Source: Undibacterium_A arcticum | GTDB lineage: Bacteria > Pseudomonadota > Gammaproteobacteria > Burkholderiales > Burkholderiaceae_D | Reading direction: 5' to 3' (one strand) | DNA length: 64,000 nt | Assembly (NCBI RefSeq): GCF_042660705.1 | Contig: NZ_JBHSUQ010000001.1 | Shown: piece by piece, positions 18,035 to 27,689 of the stretch | How the letters are laid out: the number at the start of each line of letters is the position of its first letter | How positions within the stretch are numbered: position 1 is the first letter of the stretch | Made by a program: the position numbers and the translations under genes | Notes under the pieces: generated by a model | Told to the model about the DNA's origin: nothing | Databases searched by the model: none | The model's input: the letters and a program-made list of their open reading frames with translations, nothing else

Positions 18035-18706
18035 TCAGAAGCTGAGCGTCTGGACGCCGTCGGTGGTGCCGAGCAGGCAGACATTCGCGCCGTGCTGCGC
18101 AAACAGGCCGACCGTCACGACACCGACGATATTGTTGATGACGGCCTCCAGTTCGGCCGGCCGCTCGATCTGCATGCCGTGCAGATCGATGATGAGGTTG
18201 CCGTTATCGGTCAGCAGTGGCTGGCCGTCCTTCAGCCGCAGGCGCGGCTCGCCGCCCAGCGCTGCGAGCTTGCGTGCCACCACCGCGCGCGCCATCGGGA
18301 TCACCTCGACCGGCAGCGGGAAATTGCCCAAAACGTTGACCAGTTTGGAGCCATCGGCGATACACACGAACTTTTGTGCGACCGAGGCGACGATTTTCTC
18401 GCGCGTCAGCGCCGCGCCGCCACCCTTGATCATCGCGCCCTGCGGCGTGATTTCGTCGGCGCCGTCGACATACACCGGCATCGCGTCGACCTCATTCAGA
18501 TCGAACACCGTGATCCCATGCGAGCGCAAGCGCGCCGCCGTGGCTTCCGACGACGCCACCGCGCCCTTGATGCGATGCTTGATCTTGCCCAGTTCATCGA
18601 TGAAAAAATTGGCGGTCGAGCCGGTACCGACGCCGATGATTTCGCCATCGACTACGTAATCGAGGGCGGCGCGGGCTACTGCTTGTTTGAGTTCGTCTTG
18701 GGTCAT
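18035..18706 (-). CDS. rpiA: Ribose-5-phosphate isomerase A
   Basis: Interconverts ribose 5-phosphate and ribulose 5-phosphate in the non-oxidative pentose phosphate pathway. Family motifs: EIIGVGTGSTANFFIDELG (phosphate loop), the VASSEATAARLRSHGI region, VYVDGADEITPQGAMIKGGG (catalytic Asp and Glu), VCIADGSKLVNVLG and DLHGMQIERPAELE. The product is 223 residues from MTQDELKQAVARAALDYV at 18704-18706, the usual RpiA start. An in-frame ATG eight codons earlier has no better ribosome-binding site. The frame is intact. Confidence 0.96.
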   Translation of the reverse strand: MTQDELKQAVARAALDYVVDGEIIGVGTGSTANFFIDELGKIKHRIKGAVASSEATAARLRSHGITVFDLNEVDAMPVYVDGADEITPQGAMIKGGGAALTREKIVASVAQKFVCIADGSKLVNVLGNFPLPVEVIPMARAVVARKLAALGGEPRLRLKDGQPLLTDNGNLIIDLHGMQIERPAELEAVINNIVGVVTVGLFAQHGANVCLLGTTDGVQTLSF

Positions 18707-19119
18707 GGCGATCAGCTGAATAATCTGCATATTTTACGCCGATGCCGTGGCCAGCTCGCCGTTTCGGCTGACAGCACCGCCTTGGCGCGATGCCTGTTGA
18801 CAATACGCCTATCAGTATTTATTTGGCAGCGAGTTCTACCGCGCGTCGCACGCGGTGGCAACTGCCTCGTCGTCGGTTGCCCCAGGAGTCTGTGGGACTT
18901 ACGGCTCGGCGCCCCCGGAGAATCGGCTGTTAAAGTCTGTGAGCGGTACGGTGTCACCGGCTTCTTGGTCAATGGCTATTTATGTGAAAAAACGGACATG
19001 GTGTAATCCCCTCGTCTGCAGTCGTTAATCGATAGCCTGTTTTCACGGTAGTACATGGGCTGCATTATTTTTGGAAGACCACCTTGAAACTGGGGCCATC
19101 CTGCGGCCTGTTTTACGCC
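18707..19119. other. 413-bp spacer between rpiA and the indolepyruvate oxidoreductase gene
   Basis: No supported gene. It should hold the rpiA promoter (minus strand). A TTGACA with a TATTTA further downstream at 18797-18825 resembles a + strand promoter, but no + gene follows. The stretch about 18860-18960 is GC-rich and unlike its surroundings, with short inverted repeats. I could not assign it to an insertion sequence or intron. Confidence 0.3.
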
Positions 19120-22100
19120 TCATCCAGCCATTATGACGATGTCGGGCCGCTTCTTTGCGGCGGGTTCGGGCCGGGGCTGATCCCTACGGCGAAATGTCTC
19201 AAGCAACTCCGCTTCGCGCTTCTTGGCATGCTCTACATGGCGTTTCTTGATGTGGCCGTAGCCGCGGATCTGTTCAGGAAGCGAGGCGATTTCGACGGCA
19301 GCTTCGTGATCGCGCGCCTCCAGTCCGGTGATCAATTCCTCAATCACCCGCTCGTAATCAGCAATCAGACTGAGTTCGAGCTTGCGATCTTCCGTGCGCG
19401 CGAAGATGTCGAAGGCAGTGCCGCGCAGGCCCTTGAGCTTCGCCAGCACCCAGAAGGCTCTCAGCATCCAGGGGCCGTAGGTGCGCTTGCGCGGCTCCCC
19501 GGTGACCGGATCAAGCTTGACCCACAGCGGCGGGGCCAAGTGAAACGTCAGCTTGAAGTCGCCCTCGAAAGTCGCATGCACCCGCTTCAAGAATTCCCCG
19601 TCAGTGTAGAACCGCGCCACCTCGTACTCATCCTTGTAAGCGAGCAGCTTGTAGTAATAACGGGCCGCCGCTTCGGTGAGCTTGGTGCTGCCAGGGACCT
19701 TGCTCGACTCCGCCTGGCGGACGCGCTCGACCAAGGCCGTGTAACGGCGCGCGTAGGCGGCATCCTGGTAGGCCGTCAGTTGCTCGACGCGCCGAGCGAT
19801 GATCTCGTCCAGGCTGCCCGACAGCCGCTGGCGCGCGGGGACCGCTTCGGCGGGCGTAACGACTTTTTCAACCGCGGCGAGGTCGTGGGCGCCACGCCGC
19901 CCCCAGAGAAAGCTCTGCTTGCTCGATTCGACCGCCGTCCCATTGAGCTCGATGGCTTTCAGGATCGCTTCCGCCGACACCGGCACCAGTCCCTTCTGAT
20001 AGGCGTAGCCCAGCATGAACAGATTGGTGGCAATGGAGTCGCCCATCAGCGCAGTCGCAAGCCGCGTCGCATTGAAAAACTCGACGTTACCGTCACCAAC
20101 GGCATCGAGGATCTGGTTCTCCATCGGACCGACTGGAAATTGCGGATCGCGGTAACGGCCAAGGTCCCCGGTCGCGGCCTGGGCTGCAAAGCCGCGCACG
20201 AAATCGCTCGTAATGGCCTGGTCGCTGTTGATCACCGCCCGTGTCACGCCCGCCTGCATCTTCGCCAGCGACTCGTCGTTCGCCGCCACCACGATGTCGC
20301 AGCCGATCACTGCGTTAGCCTCGCCGGCGGCGATGCGCGCCGCGTAGAGTGCCTCGGGACGCTCGGCGATACGGATGTGGGACCACACCGCGCCCCCCTT
20401 CTGGGCCAGGCCGGCCATATCCAGCACCGATACCCCCTTCTCCTCCAAGTGCGCCGCCATGCCCAGCAACGCGCCGATGGTGACGACACCGGTCCCGCCC
20501 ACGCCGGTCACGAGTATCCCGTAGGGTTCGCGGATCGACGGCAGCGTCGGTTCCGGCAGGTCGCCAAAGTCCTGGTCGGCGCCGGCCACGGCTTTCCCTT
20601 GCGCAATTTGCCGCCTTCCACGGTCACAAAGCTCGGGCAGAAGCCATTGACACAGGAATAATCCTTGTTGCATGAAGACTGGTCGATCGTCCGCTTGCGG
20701 CCGAATTCGGTTTCTATCGGCACGACCGACAGGCAATTGGATTTTGCGCTGCAATCGCCGCAACCTTCGCACACGGCTTCGTTGATGACTACCCGCTTGG
20801 CTGGGTCTGGGTATTTGCCACGTTTGCGGCGCCGGCGCTTTTCGGCGGCACAGGTCTGATCGTAGATCAGCGCCGACACCCCTTGGACCTCGCGCAACTC
20901 GCGCTGCACCGCGTCCAGTTTTTCCCGGTGGTAGATCGGGATCCCGGGGGCAAATCCGGCGTCACGCGGATATTTCTCCGGCTCGTCGGTGACCACCACG
21001 ATGCGCTTGATACCTTCACCCGTGAGTTGCTGAGTGATCTGCGGCACGGTCAGCGTGCCATCCACCGGCTGCCCGCCGGTCATCGCCACGGCGTCGTTAT
21101 ACAGAATCTTGTAGGTAATATTGACGTTGGCCGCGATTGCCGCCCGGATCGCCAGCAGCCCGGAGTGGAAGTAAGTGCCGTCGCCCAAGTTGGCGAACAC
21201 GTGGCGGGTTTCGGTGAAAGGCGCCTGCCCGATCCAAGGCACACCTTCCCCGCCCATCTGGCTGAACGTTTGCGTCGTGTCGGGAGAGAGCCAGGTCGCC
21301 ATGTAGTGGCAACCGATGCCAGCGATCACGCGGCTGCCCTCGGGCACCTTGGTCGACGTGTTGTGTGGACAACCAGAACAATAATGGGGCACGCGCTGCA
21401 GGCTCAAGCGCGGCTTGGCAAGGGCTTTCTCCTTGGCATCAAAGAACGCGAGCCGCTGAGAAATCCGCTCGCTGGTATGGAAACGGGCGATGCGGCGCGC
21501 AATCACGCGGGCGATCATCGCCGGGGTCAACTCGCCCGCCACCGGCAACTGCCACTGTCCCATCGGCAATTCCCACTCGCCCTTCTCGTCGAATTTGCCG
21601 ATCACGCGCGGGCGCACATCCTCGCGCCAGTTATACAGTTGCTCCTTCAGCTGATATTCGAGGATCTGGCGCTTTTCTTCCACCACCAGGATCTCCTCCA
21701 AGCCTTCCGCGAAGTGGCGCACCCCTTCGGCCTCGAGCGGCCAGCTCATGCCGATTTTGTAGACGCGCAGCCCGATTTCGGCGGCATGGTCGCCGTCGAT
21801 GCCGAGCGCATCGAGCGCCTGGCGCACGTCGAGATAGGACTTGCCGGTGGTGATGATGCCCAGCCGCGCACGCGGGCTGTCGATCACGATCTGGTTCAGG
21901 TGATTGGCCCGGGCATAGGCGAGCGCCGCATACACTTTGTGGTGCTGCATGCGCAGCTCTTGCTCTAGCGGCGGATCCGGCCAGCGGATATTGAGGCCGC
22001 CCGCCGGCATGACGAGATCTTCCGGCAGCGCCACCGTGATCCGATGCGGATCGACGTAGACCGAGGCGGTGCTTTCCACCGTGTCAGTCACTGCCTTGAA

Positions 22101-22694
22101 CGCCACCCAGCAACCGGAATAGCGTGACATCGCCCAGCCGTGGATACCCAAATCCAGGTATTCCTGGACGCCGGCGGGATTGAGCACCGGAATCATTGCT
22201 GCAGCGAGCACGTGATCGCTCTGGTGCGGTAAGGTCGACGATTTGGCCGCATGATCGTCCCCGGCCACCAGCAACACGCCGCCATAGCGCGAGCTGCCGG
22301 CGGCATTGGCGTGCTTGAACACGTCCATGCTGCGGTCCACGCCCGGCCCCTTGCCGTACCACATGGCAAACACACTGTCGTACTTGGCGCCAGAGAACAA
22401 GTTGGTCTGCTGGCTTCCCCATACTGCGGTTGCCGCCAGGTCCTCGTTCACGCCGGGCTGGAAATGAATGTGGTTCTTCTCCAGAAAAGGTTTGGCCTTC
22501 CACAGCGCCTGATCCAGGTTGCCCAAGGGAGACCCGCGGTAGCCGGAGATGAACCCGGCAGTGTTGAGCCCAGCGCCGAGATCGCGTTGTCGCTGCATCA
22601 TCGGTAGCCTGACCAGCGCCTGGATCCCCGTTAAAAAAATCCGCCCGGTCTCCAGAGCGAATTTGTCGTCAATATTAACGTTGGCAAGAGCCAT
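19120..22694 (-). CDS. Fused indolepyruvate ferredoxin oxidoreductase, frameshifted
   Basis: Oxidatively decarboxylates indolepyruvate-type aryl (or branched) 2-oxoacids to acyl-CoA with ferredoxin as acceptor. It is a single-chain fusion of the alpha and beta parts, about 1190 residues. In order: GFISGYRGSPLGNLDQAL (pyrimidine-binding domain), a ThDP-binding domain with HYCSGCPHNTSTKVPEGS and GDGTYFHSGLLAIRAA, cysteine-rich Fe-S motifs CEGCGDCSAKSNC and FCPSF, and the gamma-type domain GILVTGVGGTGVVTIGALLG. The frame breaks at the G-run mapped to 20596-20598; one extra G gives KLRKGKAVAGADQDFGDLPE. The start is the ATG 22692-22694, with GGGAGAAG just upstream; the annotation is firm on both sides of the break. 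Confidence 0.92.
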
Positions 22695-22864
22695 AAATCT
22701 TCTCCCGAAGCGTATTGTTTGAAAACAACGAACCCAATGCAAAGATGAAAGCCCACGTTGCTACGTTTGGGTGACCAATGGCAGCGCGGTGATTGCCGAG
22801 CAAACATGCCACCGATCGGCACCGACCTGGTCTGTCGGCGGGCGGTAGTCGTCGACATCGACCA

Positions 22865-23572
22865 TCAATAATGCAGCCCCAGCTCCTGCGCCACCGCGCC
22901 CGCGCAGGCGTGACTCAGGCGGTATGCCTCTTCATCGGAATCAAGCGACCGCTGAATTGCCTCCACTTTTGCCATTTCCTCCTTGATATAGGTCAGCCAT
23001 TTGGTGTCGATGTCATGCCGCAGTACCAGTTTGCTCTGGCCTGCCGGCGCATACAGTAACTTGGGCGGGAAACGTTTGGCCAACGCGCTGCGCAGTTGTG
23101 CCTCGACCTTGGGCAAGTTCTCGCGATAGACCTGCACATGTCGCAACTCGTGCGTCAGGACTTCCGCGTACGGGCAAGTTCCTTCGGCAAATTCCCTGGC
23201 GACATAGACCTTGATCGGCATATACCGCAGGGCGACCTGGACGCGCGGCGCCAGACATTCGGTGCCGCTCTGCGGGTCCTGCAGCACCGGGCCGTCAAAC
23301 TCGATCTCGATGCTGGACTGAAGTTCGGTCAGCCCCAGCATCTGCTCGCTGGCGTAGGTGTGGATACTCATCGTATTCAAGACCCGGCTGGAAACGGTAT
23401 TGTCGACGCGATAGCCGGATTGAGATGAACTCACGACGACCGCCTTGTGCGTCAGCGTCTCTTCGCAGCGCATCTGAAAGGGGCTGCGGCCCCAGGATGA
23501 GGCGGAACTGATGAGCCCCAATAAGAAGAGCAGCGAGAGGAACGCACTGCTGTTGATCATGATGGCGGACAT
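22865..23572 (-). CDS. Secreted protein with HEXXH motif, unknown function
   Basis: A 235-residue protein with a signal peptide (MINSSAFLSLLFLLGLISSA, cleaved around SASS-WG). The centre carries CPYAEVLTHELRHVQVYREN, in which HELRH fits the zincin HEXXH pattern and a Glu follows further on. A Cys pair, ECLAP before and TCPYAE after, may form a disulfide. The C terminus has LDSDEEAYRLSHACAGAVAQ. I do not recognise a named family; a periplasmic metalloprotease-like or metal-binding protein is an inference from the motif alone. The start is 23570-23572, or the ATG four codons later; neither has a clear ribosome-binding site. It lies alone between the oxidoreductase and edd. Confidence 0.65.
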   Translation of the reverse strand: MSAIMINSSAFLSLLFLLGLISSASSWGRSPFQMRCEETLTHKAVVVSSSQSGYRVDNTVSSRVLNTMSIHTYASEQMLGLTELQSSIEIEFDGPVLQDPQSGTECLAPRVQVALRYMPIKVYVAREFAEGTCPYAEVLTHELRHVQVYRENLPKVEAQLRSALAKRFPPKLLYAPAGQSKLVLRHDIDTKWLTYIKEEMAKVEAIQRSLDSDEEAYRLSHACAGAVAQELGLHY

Positions 23573-23796
23573 GGATTAGAGGGGATGACCTGCCTCAGGT
23601 GACACCGTGCTGCGCGAAACAGGCAGAACCGGAAGTGCATGCTCGCAGCCATATTAGCGTGCTTCAAGTAAAACAATAGCGACAATCCGCAAATTCATTG
23701 ATGGCCGATCGGCGACCATGGAGGGGCAAGAGCGCGGCGCCGAGATCCGGCGCGCTGCTTCGCCTGGTTTCAGTCTTCCGCCCTGCGCCGACGCGA

Positions 23797-25740
23797 CTAG
23801 ATCGGTTTCCTGATCAAATCATCTTCATCCGAAAACGGTTCGGCTTCGCGCACCTCGGCAACGTGATCGACGTCGCCAGACGACGCCGGCGATGGCAGTC
23901 CGAAGCTGGTCGCGCCCTGCTCCGCGGCACTGACGGCGTCACGGAACATCTGGAACAGTTCGCGTCCCATGCCAATCCGGTTGGCCGCCAGATCGACCGT
24001 GGCCTGCTTTCTGGCCGCCCACTCGTGGTCCGGCACCAGCGCCTGCAGCGTGCCACTTTCCGCATCGAGCCGGACCAGATCGCCGGCACGCAACTTGCCG
24101 AGCGGCCCGCCCGCCGATACCTCGGGCGACACATGGATCGCCGCCGGGACCTTGCCGGACGCGCCGGACATGCGGCCGTCGGTCACCAGCGCGACGTGCC
24201 AGCCGGCATCCTGCAGATTGGCCAGCGCCGGCGTCAATGCGTGCAGTTCCGGCATGCCGTTGGCACGCGGCCCCTGGAAGCGCACCACGGCGATAAAATC
24301 GCGCTCCAGTTCGCCGGCGGTGTAGGCATGCATGAACGCCTCCTGCGAATCAAACAGCAAGGCCGGCGCCTGTACCGAACGGTGCTGCGGCTTGACGGCC
24401 GATACCTTCATCACCGCGCGGCCCAGATTGCCGGACACCAGTTTCAAGCCGCCATCGGTGGAAAACGGGTTCGCGATGCCACGCAGCACGGCGTCGTCGC
24501 CGCTGCCGGCCGCGGCCGGTTGCCACACCACGGTCTGATCGCCCTGCAGAAAGGCTTCCTGGCAGTGGGCCCGCAAGCTGTGGCCGAGTATCGTGGTCAC
24601 GTCATCATGCAGCAGGCCGGCGTCGAGCAGTTCCCGGATCACGAAGCCGGTGCCGCCGGCCGCATGAAAATGATTGATGTCGGCCTCGCCGTTCGGGTAA
24701 ATCCGGGTCAGCATCGGCACTGCGCCCGACAATTCATTGAAGTCGTTCCAGTCGATCACGATGCCGGCCGCCTTCGCAATCGCGACCAGGTGGATGGTAT
24801 GGTTGGTCGAGCCGCCGGTCGCGAGCAGACCGACCATCGCATTGACGATATTTTTTTCATCGACTACCTGCCCGACCGGCGTATACGCCGGTCCCGGACC
24901 CGCAATCTCGACCGCGCGGCGTGCCGCCGCCGCCGTCAGCGCGTCGCGCAGCGGCGTGTTGGGCGTGACGAAGGCGGCGCCCGGCAGGTGCAGTCCCATG
25001 ATGTCCATCAGCATCTGGTTGCTGTTGGCGGTGCCGTAAAAAGTACAGGTGCCGGCATCGTGGTAAGACGCCGATTCCGCTTCCAGCAACTCGTCGCGGC
25101 CCAGCTTGCCTTGCGCATACAGCTGCCGGATGCGGGCTTTTTCCGGATTCGACATGCCGCTGATCATCGGTCCGGCCGGGATGAACAGCGCCGGCAAATG
25201 TCCGAAATGCAGCGCGCCAATCAGCAAACCGGGCACGATCTTGTCGCACACGCCCAGGTACAAGGCGGCATCAAACATGTTGTGCGATAGCGCCACCGCA
25301 GTCGCCATCGCAATCGTGTCGCGCGAGAACAATGACAATTCCATGCCGGGTTGGCCTTGCGTGACGCCATCGCACATCGCCGGCACGCCGCCGGCAAATT
25401 GGGCGACGCCACCGGCGGCCCGCACCGCCTGCTTGATGATCGCCGGAAAGCGCTCCAAGGGCTGATGCGCCGACAACATGTCGTTATAGGCTGACACGAT
25501 CGCGACTGACGGCTGCCTCTGTTGCTTCAACACTAGCTTGTCAGCGGCCGGAAACGCCGCGAAGCCATGCGCCAGGTTGGTGCAGGACAAGGCAGTGCGG
25601 TGCACGCCCTGAGCGCGCGCTGCCGTCAAATGGGACAGATAGGCGGCGCGGGTAACCGCACTGCGGGCCGTAATCCGGGCCGTGACTGCCGCGACAATGT
25701 GGTGGATGGCGGGAGGGATCGCGGGGAGAACCGGCATCAT
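23797..25740 (-). CDS. edd: Phosphogluconate dehydratase (Entner-Doudoroff pathway)
   Basis: Dehydrates 6-phosphogluconate to 2-keto-3-deoxy-6-phosphogluconate using a [4Fe-4S] cluster. It is an IlvD/Edd family protein of 647 residues, intact. Visible motifs: SAYNDMLSAHQPLERFP, GGVPAMCDGVTQGQPGMELS with a cluster Cys, GVCDKIVPGLLIGAL, ESASYHDAGTCTFYGTANSN with a second Cys, LLATGGSTNHTIHLVAIA and VTDGRMSGASGKVPAAIH. The insertion pattern and length fit Edd better than IlvD. I start at ATG 25738-25740, which has AAGGGG four bases upstream. It is divergent from pgi-hexR-tal. The companion eda is not in the window. Confidence 0.93.
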   Translation of the reverse strand: MMPVLPAIPPAIHHIVAAVTARITARSAVTRAAYLSHLTAARAQGVHRTALSCTNLAHGFAAFPAADKLVLKQQRQPSVAIVSAYNDMLSAHQPLERFPAIIKQAVRAAGGVAQFAGGVPAMCDGVTQGQPGMELSLFSRDTIAMATAVALSHNMFDAALYLGVCDKIVPGLLIGALHFGHLPALFIPAGPMISGMSNPEKARIRQLYAQGKLGRDELLEAESASYHDAGTCTFYGTANSNQMLMDIMGLHLPGAAFVTPNTPLRDALTAAAARRAVEIAGPGPAYTPVGQVVDEKNIVNAMVGLLATGGSTNHTIHLVAIAKAAGIVIDWNDFNELSGAVPMLTRIYPNGEADINHFHAAGGTGFVIRELLDAGLLHDDVTTILGHSLRAHCQEAFLQGDQTVVWQPAAAGSGDDAVLRGIANPFSTDGGLKLVSGNLGRAVMKVSAVKPQHRSVQAPALLFDSQEAFMHAYTAGELERDFIAVVRFQGPRANGMPELHALTPALANLQDAGWHVALVTDGRMSGASGKVPAAIHVSPEVSAGGPLGKLRAGDLVRLDAESGTLQALVPDHEWAARKQATVDLAANRIGMGRELFQMFRDAVSAAEQGATSFGLPSPASSGDVDHVAEVREAEPFSDEDDLIRKPI

Positions 25741-25764
25741 CAAACCCCTTCATAGGAACATCAA

Positions 25765-25779
25765 TGAAATGAAATTACA
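25765..25779. promoter_or_regulatory. Candidate HexR operator upstream of edd
   Basis: TGAAATGAAATTACA, 25 bp before the edd start codon, differs by one base from a perfect match to a TGTAAT-N3-ATTACA-type HexR box. hexR itself lies 1.9 kb away in the same cluster. A position this close to the start favours repression. Confidence 0.6.
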
Positions 25780-25898
25780 CGAAGTGCCGATTGCGGGCCT
25801 CTCACGCTGGTCAGCGCACCGGCCTCAACCAACTCTATTGACAATGCTGCGGATCAGGTCGGCAAGGCTTGCGCAGCCGCAAACATCGTGCATCATTT

Positions 25899-25913
25899 TG
25901 TAATGAAATTACC
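25899..25913. promoter_or_regulatory. Candidate HexR operator upstream of pgi
   Basis: TGTAATGAAATTACC is a near-palindrome with the arms of the proteobacterial HexR motif (TGTAAT / ATTACA). It lies 83 bp before the pgi start codon. A TATAGT at 25925-25930 could be the pgi -10 element, so the box would overlap its -35 region. Confidence 0.65.
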
Positions 25914-25960
25914 AATCTGTGATGTATAGTTCAACAAATTCTCCGGTCGCTTTATTTCAT

Positions 25961-25990
25961 TGCACTACATCGCACTACATCGCACTACAC
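25961..25990 (+). repeat. Three tandem 10-bp repeats before the pgi start codon
   Basis: TGCACTACAT, CGCACTACAT and CGCACTACAC follow one another directly, ending six bases before the ATG at 25996. They occupy the place of a ribosome-binding site, and no purine-rich Shine-Dalgarno sequence is visible. Confidence 0.7.
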
Positions 25991-25995
25991 TGCAC

Positions 25996-27642
25996 ATGCA
26001 TTTACCCGCATTGTCCAACTCCGCAGCCTACCAGGCGCTGCAAGATCACACCATCGAGGCCGAGCATTGGCAGATGAGAGAGTTGTTCGCTAATCCGGAC
26101 CGGTTTTCAAGGTTTTCGCTGACGGCCGCCGGTCTGTTTCTCGACTACTCGAAAAACCGCGTGGACCAGAACACCATGCAACTGCTGTGCGAACTGGCGC
26201 GCGAACGCGACGTAGAGCAAGCGCGCGAAGCCCTGTTCACCGGTGAAAAGATCAATACCACCGAACACCGCGCGGCACTACACACTGCATTGCGCATGCC
26301 GCGTAGCCAAGCCCTGATGGTAGACGGCGATGACGTCGGCGCCGACGTCCATCACGTGCTCGATCGAATCAAACAATTCACGGACCGTGTCCGCTCGGGC
26401 GAATGGCTGGGGTACAGCGGCAAACCCATTACCGACATCGTGAACATTGGTATCGGCGGCTCCGATCTCGGTCCAAAAATGGTGACACTCGCGCTGCGTG
26501 CGTATCGGCACCCGCGGCTACGCATGCATTTCGTGTCGAATGTCGACGGCCACGACCTGGACGCGGTATTGACCAGCGTTAACGCGGAAACCACGCTGTT
26601 CATCGTCGCCTCCAAGACGTTTACGACGATGGAAACCATGCTCAACGCGCAGTCCGCGCGCGCCTGGTTCCTCAATACCGCCGCTGTCGACGCATTGGCG
26701 CGGCATTTTGTGGCGGTGTCGACCAACTTGGAGGCCATTCAATCCTTTGGCATTGATCCGGACAATATGTTCCCGTTCTGGGATTGGGTCGGAGGGCGCT
26801 ATTCAGTATGGTCGGCGATTGGTTTATCCGTCACGCTGGCAGTTGGTTTCGAGCATTTTTCTGCCTTCCTGGCAGGCGCACACGCGATGGATCTGCATTT
26901 CAGAAGCGCTCCACTGGAACGCAATATGCCGGTGCTGTTCGCGCTGATCGGATTCTGGAACCGCAATTTCCTCGGCTGCAACTCATTATCGATAGCGCCT
27001 TACCACCAGGATCTGAGCTGCTTTCCCGCTTACTTGCGGCAACTCGAGATGGAAAGCAACGGCAAACGTGTGACGCTCGACGGTAGCCCGGTCGGCGTCG
27101 CGACCTGCCCCATCGTCTGGGGCGATTGCGGCACCAACGGCCAGCACGCCTACTTCCAGTTGCTGCATCAGGGCACCGATGTCACACCGATCGATTTCAT
27201 TGGCTGTCTGCAACCGAGCCACAAGCTGCCGCAGCATCACGCGGCCCTGCTGGCCAATTGCTTCGCGCAATCGGAGGCCTTCATGCGCGGCAAGACGGGC
27301 GCCGAAGTACGCGCCGAATTACAGGGACAAGGCCTGCCTGACAGCGACATTGAGGCACTGGTGCCGCACAAGGTTTTCCCCGGCAATCGCCCCAGCAACA
27401 CCATCCTGATGGATGCATTGACGCCAGCCGCGCTCGGCGCGCTGATCGCATTGTACGAACACAAGACCTTCGTGCAGGGCGTATTGTGGGGCATCAATAG
27501 CTTTGACCAATGGGGCGTCGAACTGGGCAAGGCGCTGGCAAGAACGATCCAGGGCGAACTGGCGGGACAATCCAGGCCGGATGATCACGACAGTTCGACC
27601 AACGGCTTGATCGCAATCGCGAAGGCGAAAGCCACCCTGTAA
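25996..27642 (+). CDS. pgi: Glucose-6-phosphate isomerase
   Basis: Interconverts glucose 6-phosphate and fructose 6-phosphate. 548 residues, typical of the long bacterial PGI. Family signatures: DIVNIGIGGSDLGPKMVT, VASKTFTTMETMLNAQSAR, FWDWVGGRYSVWSAIGLS (PGI signature), GTNGQHAYFQLLHQGTD (catalytic His/Glu region) and the C-terminal GVLWGINSFDQWGVELGK. I start at ATG 25996 (MHLPALSNSAAYQALQDH). The frame is open upstream to a TTG, but that stretch only translates the tandem repeat. It is the first gene of a likely pgi-hexR-tal unit and is divergent from edd across two HexR-like boxes. Confidence 0.96.
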   Translation: MHLPALSNSAAYQALQDHTIEAEHWQMRELFANPDRFSRFSLTAAGLFLDYSKNRVDQNTMQLLCELARERDVEQAREALFTGEKINTTEHRAALHTALRMPRSQALMVDGDDVGADVHHVLDRIKQFTDRVRSGEWLGYSGKPITDIVNIGIGGSDLGPKMVTLALRAYRHPRLRMHFVSNVDGHDLDAVLTSVNAETTLFIVASKTFTTMETMLNAQSARAWFLNTAAVDALARHFVAVSTNLEAIQSFGIDPDNMFPFWDWVGGRYSVWSAIGLSVTLAVGFEHFSAFLAGAHAMDLHFRSAPLERNMPVLFALIGFWNRNFLGCNSLSIAPYHQDLSCFPAYLRQLEMESNGKRVTLDGSPVGVATCPIVWGDCGTNGQHAYFQLLHQGTDVTPIDFIGCLQPSHKLPQHHAALLANCFAQSEAFMRGKTGAEVRAELQGQGLPDSDIEALVPHKVFPGNRPSNTILMDALTPAALGALIALYEHKTFVQGVLWGINSFDQWGVELGKALARTIQGELAGQSRPDDHDSSTNGLIAIAKAKATL

Positions 27643-27689
27643 GTGCGCCGCCCAATCACCCTGTACCGCAGCCGCCAGAAAGAAAAGCA

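Noticed and set aside
18860..18960. Possible insertion sequence or group II intron remnant upstream of rpiA
   Set aside because: The base composition is unusual and short inverted repeats occur, but there is no transposase or reverse transcriptase fragment and no boundary that I can define.
18014..19006. Long + strand open frame opposite rpiA
   Set aside because: It is the antisense of rpiA in a GC-rich frame; codon pattern and homology belong to the minus strand gene.
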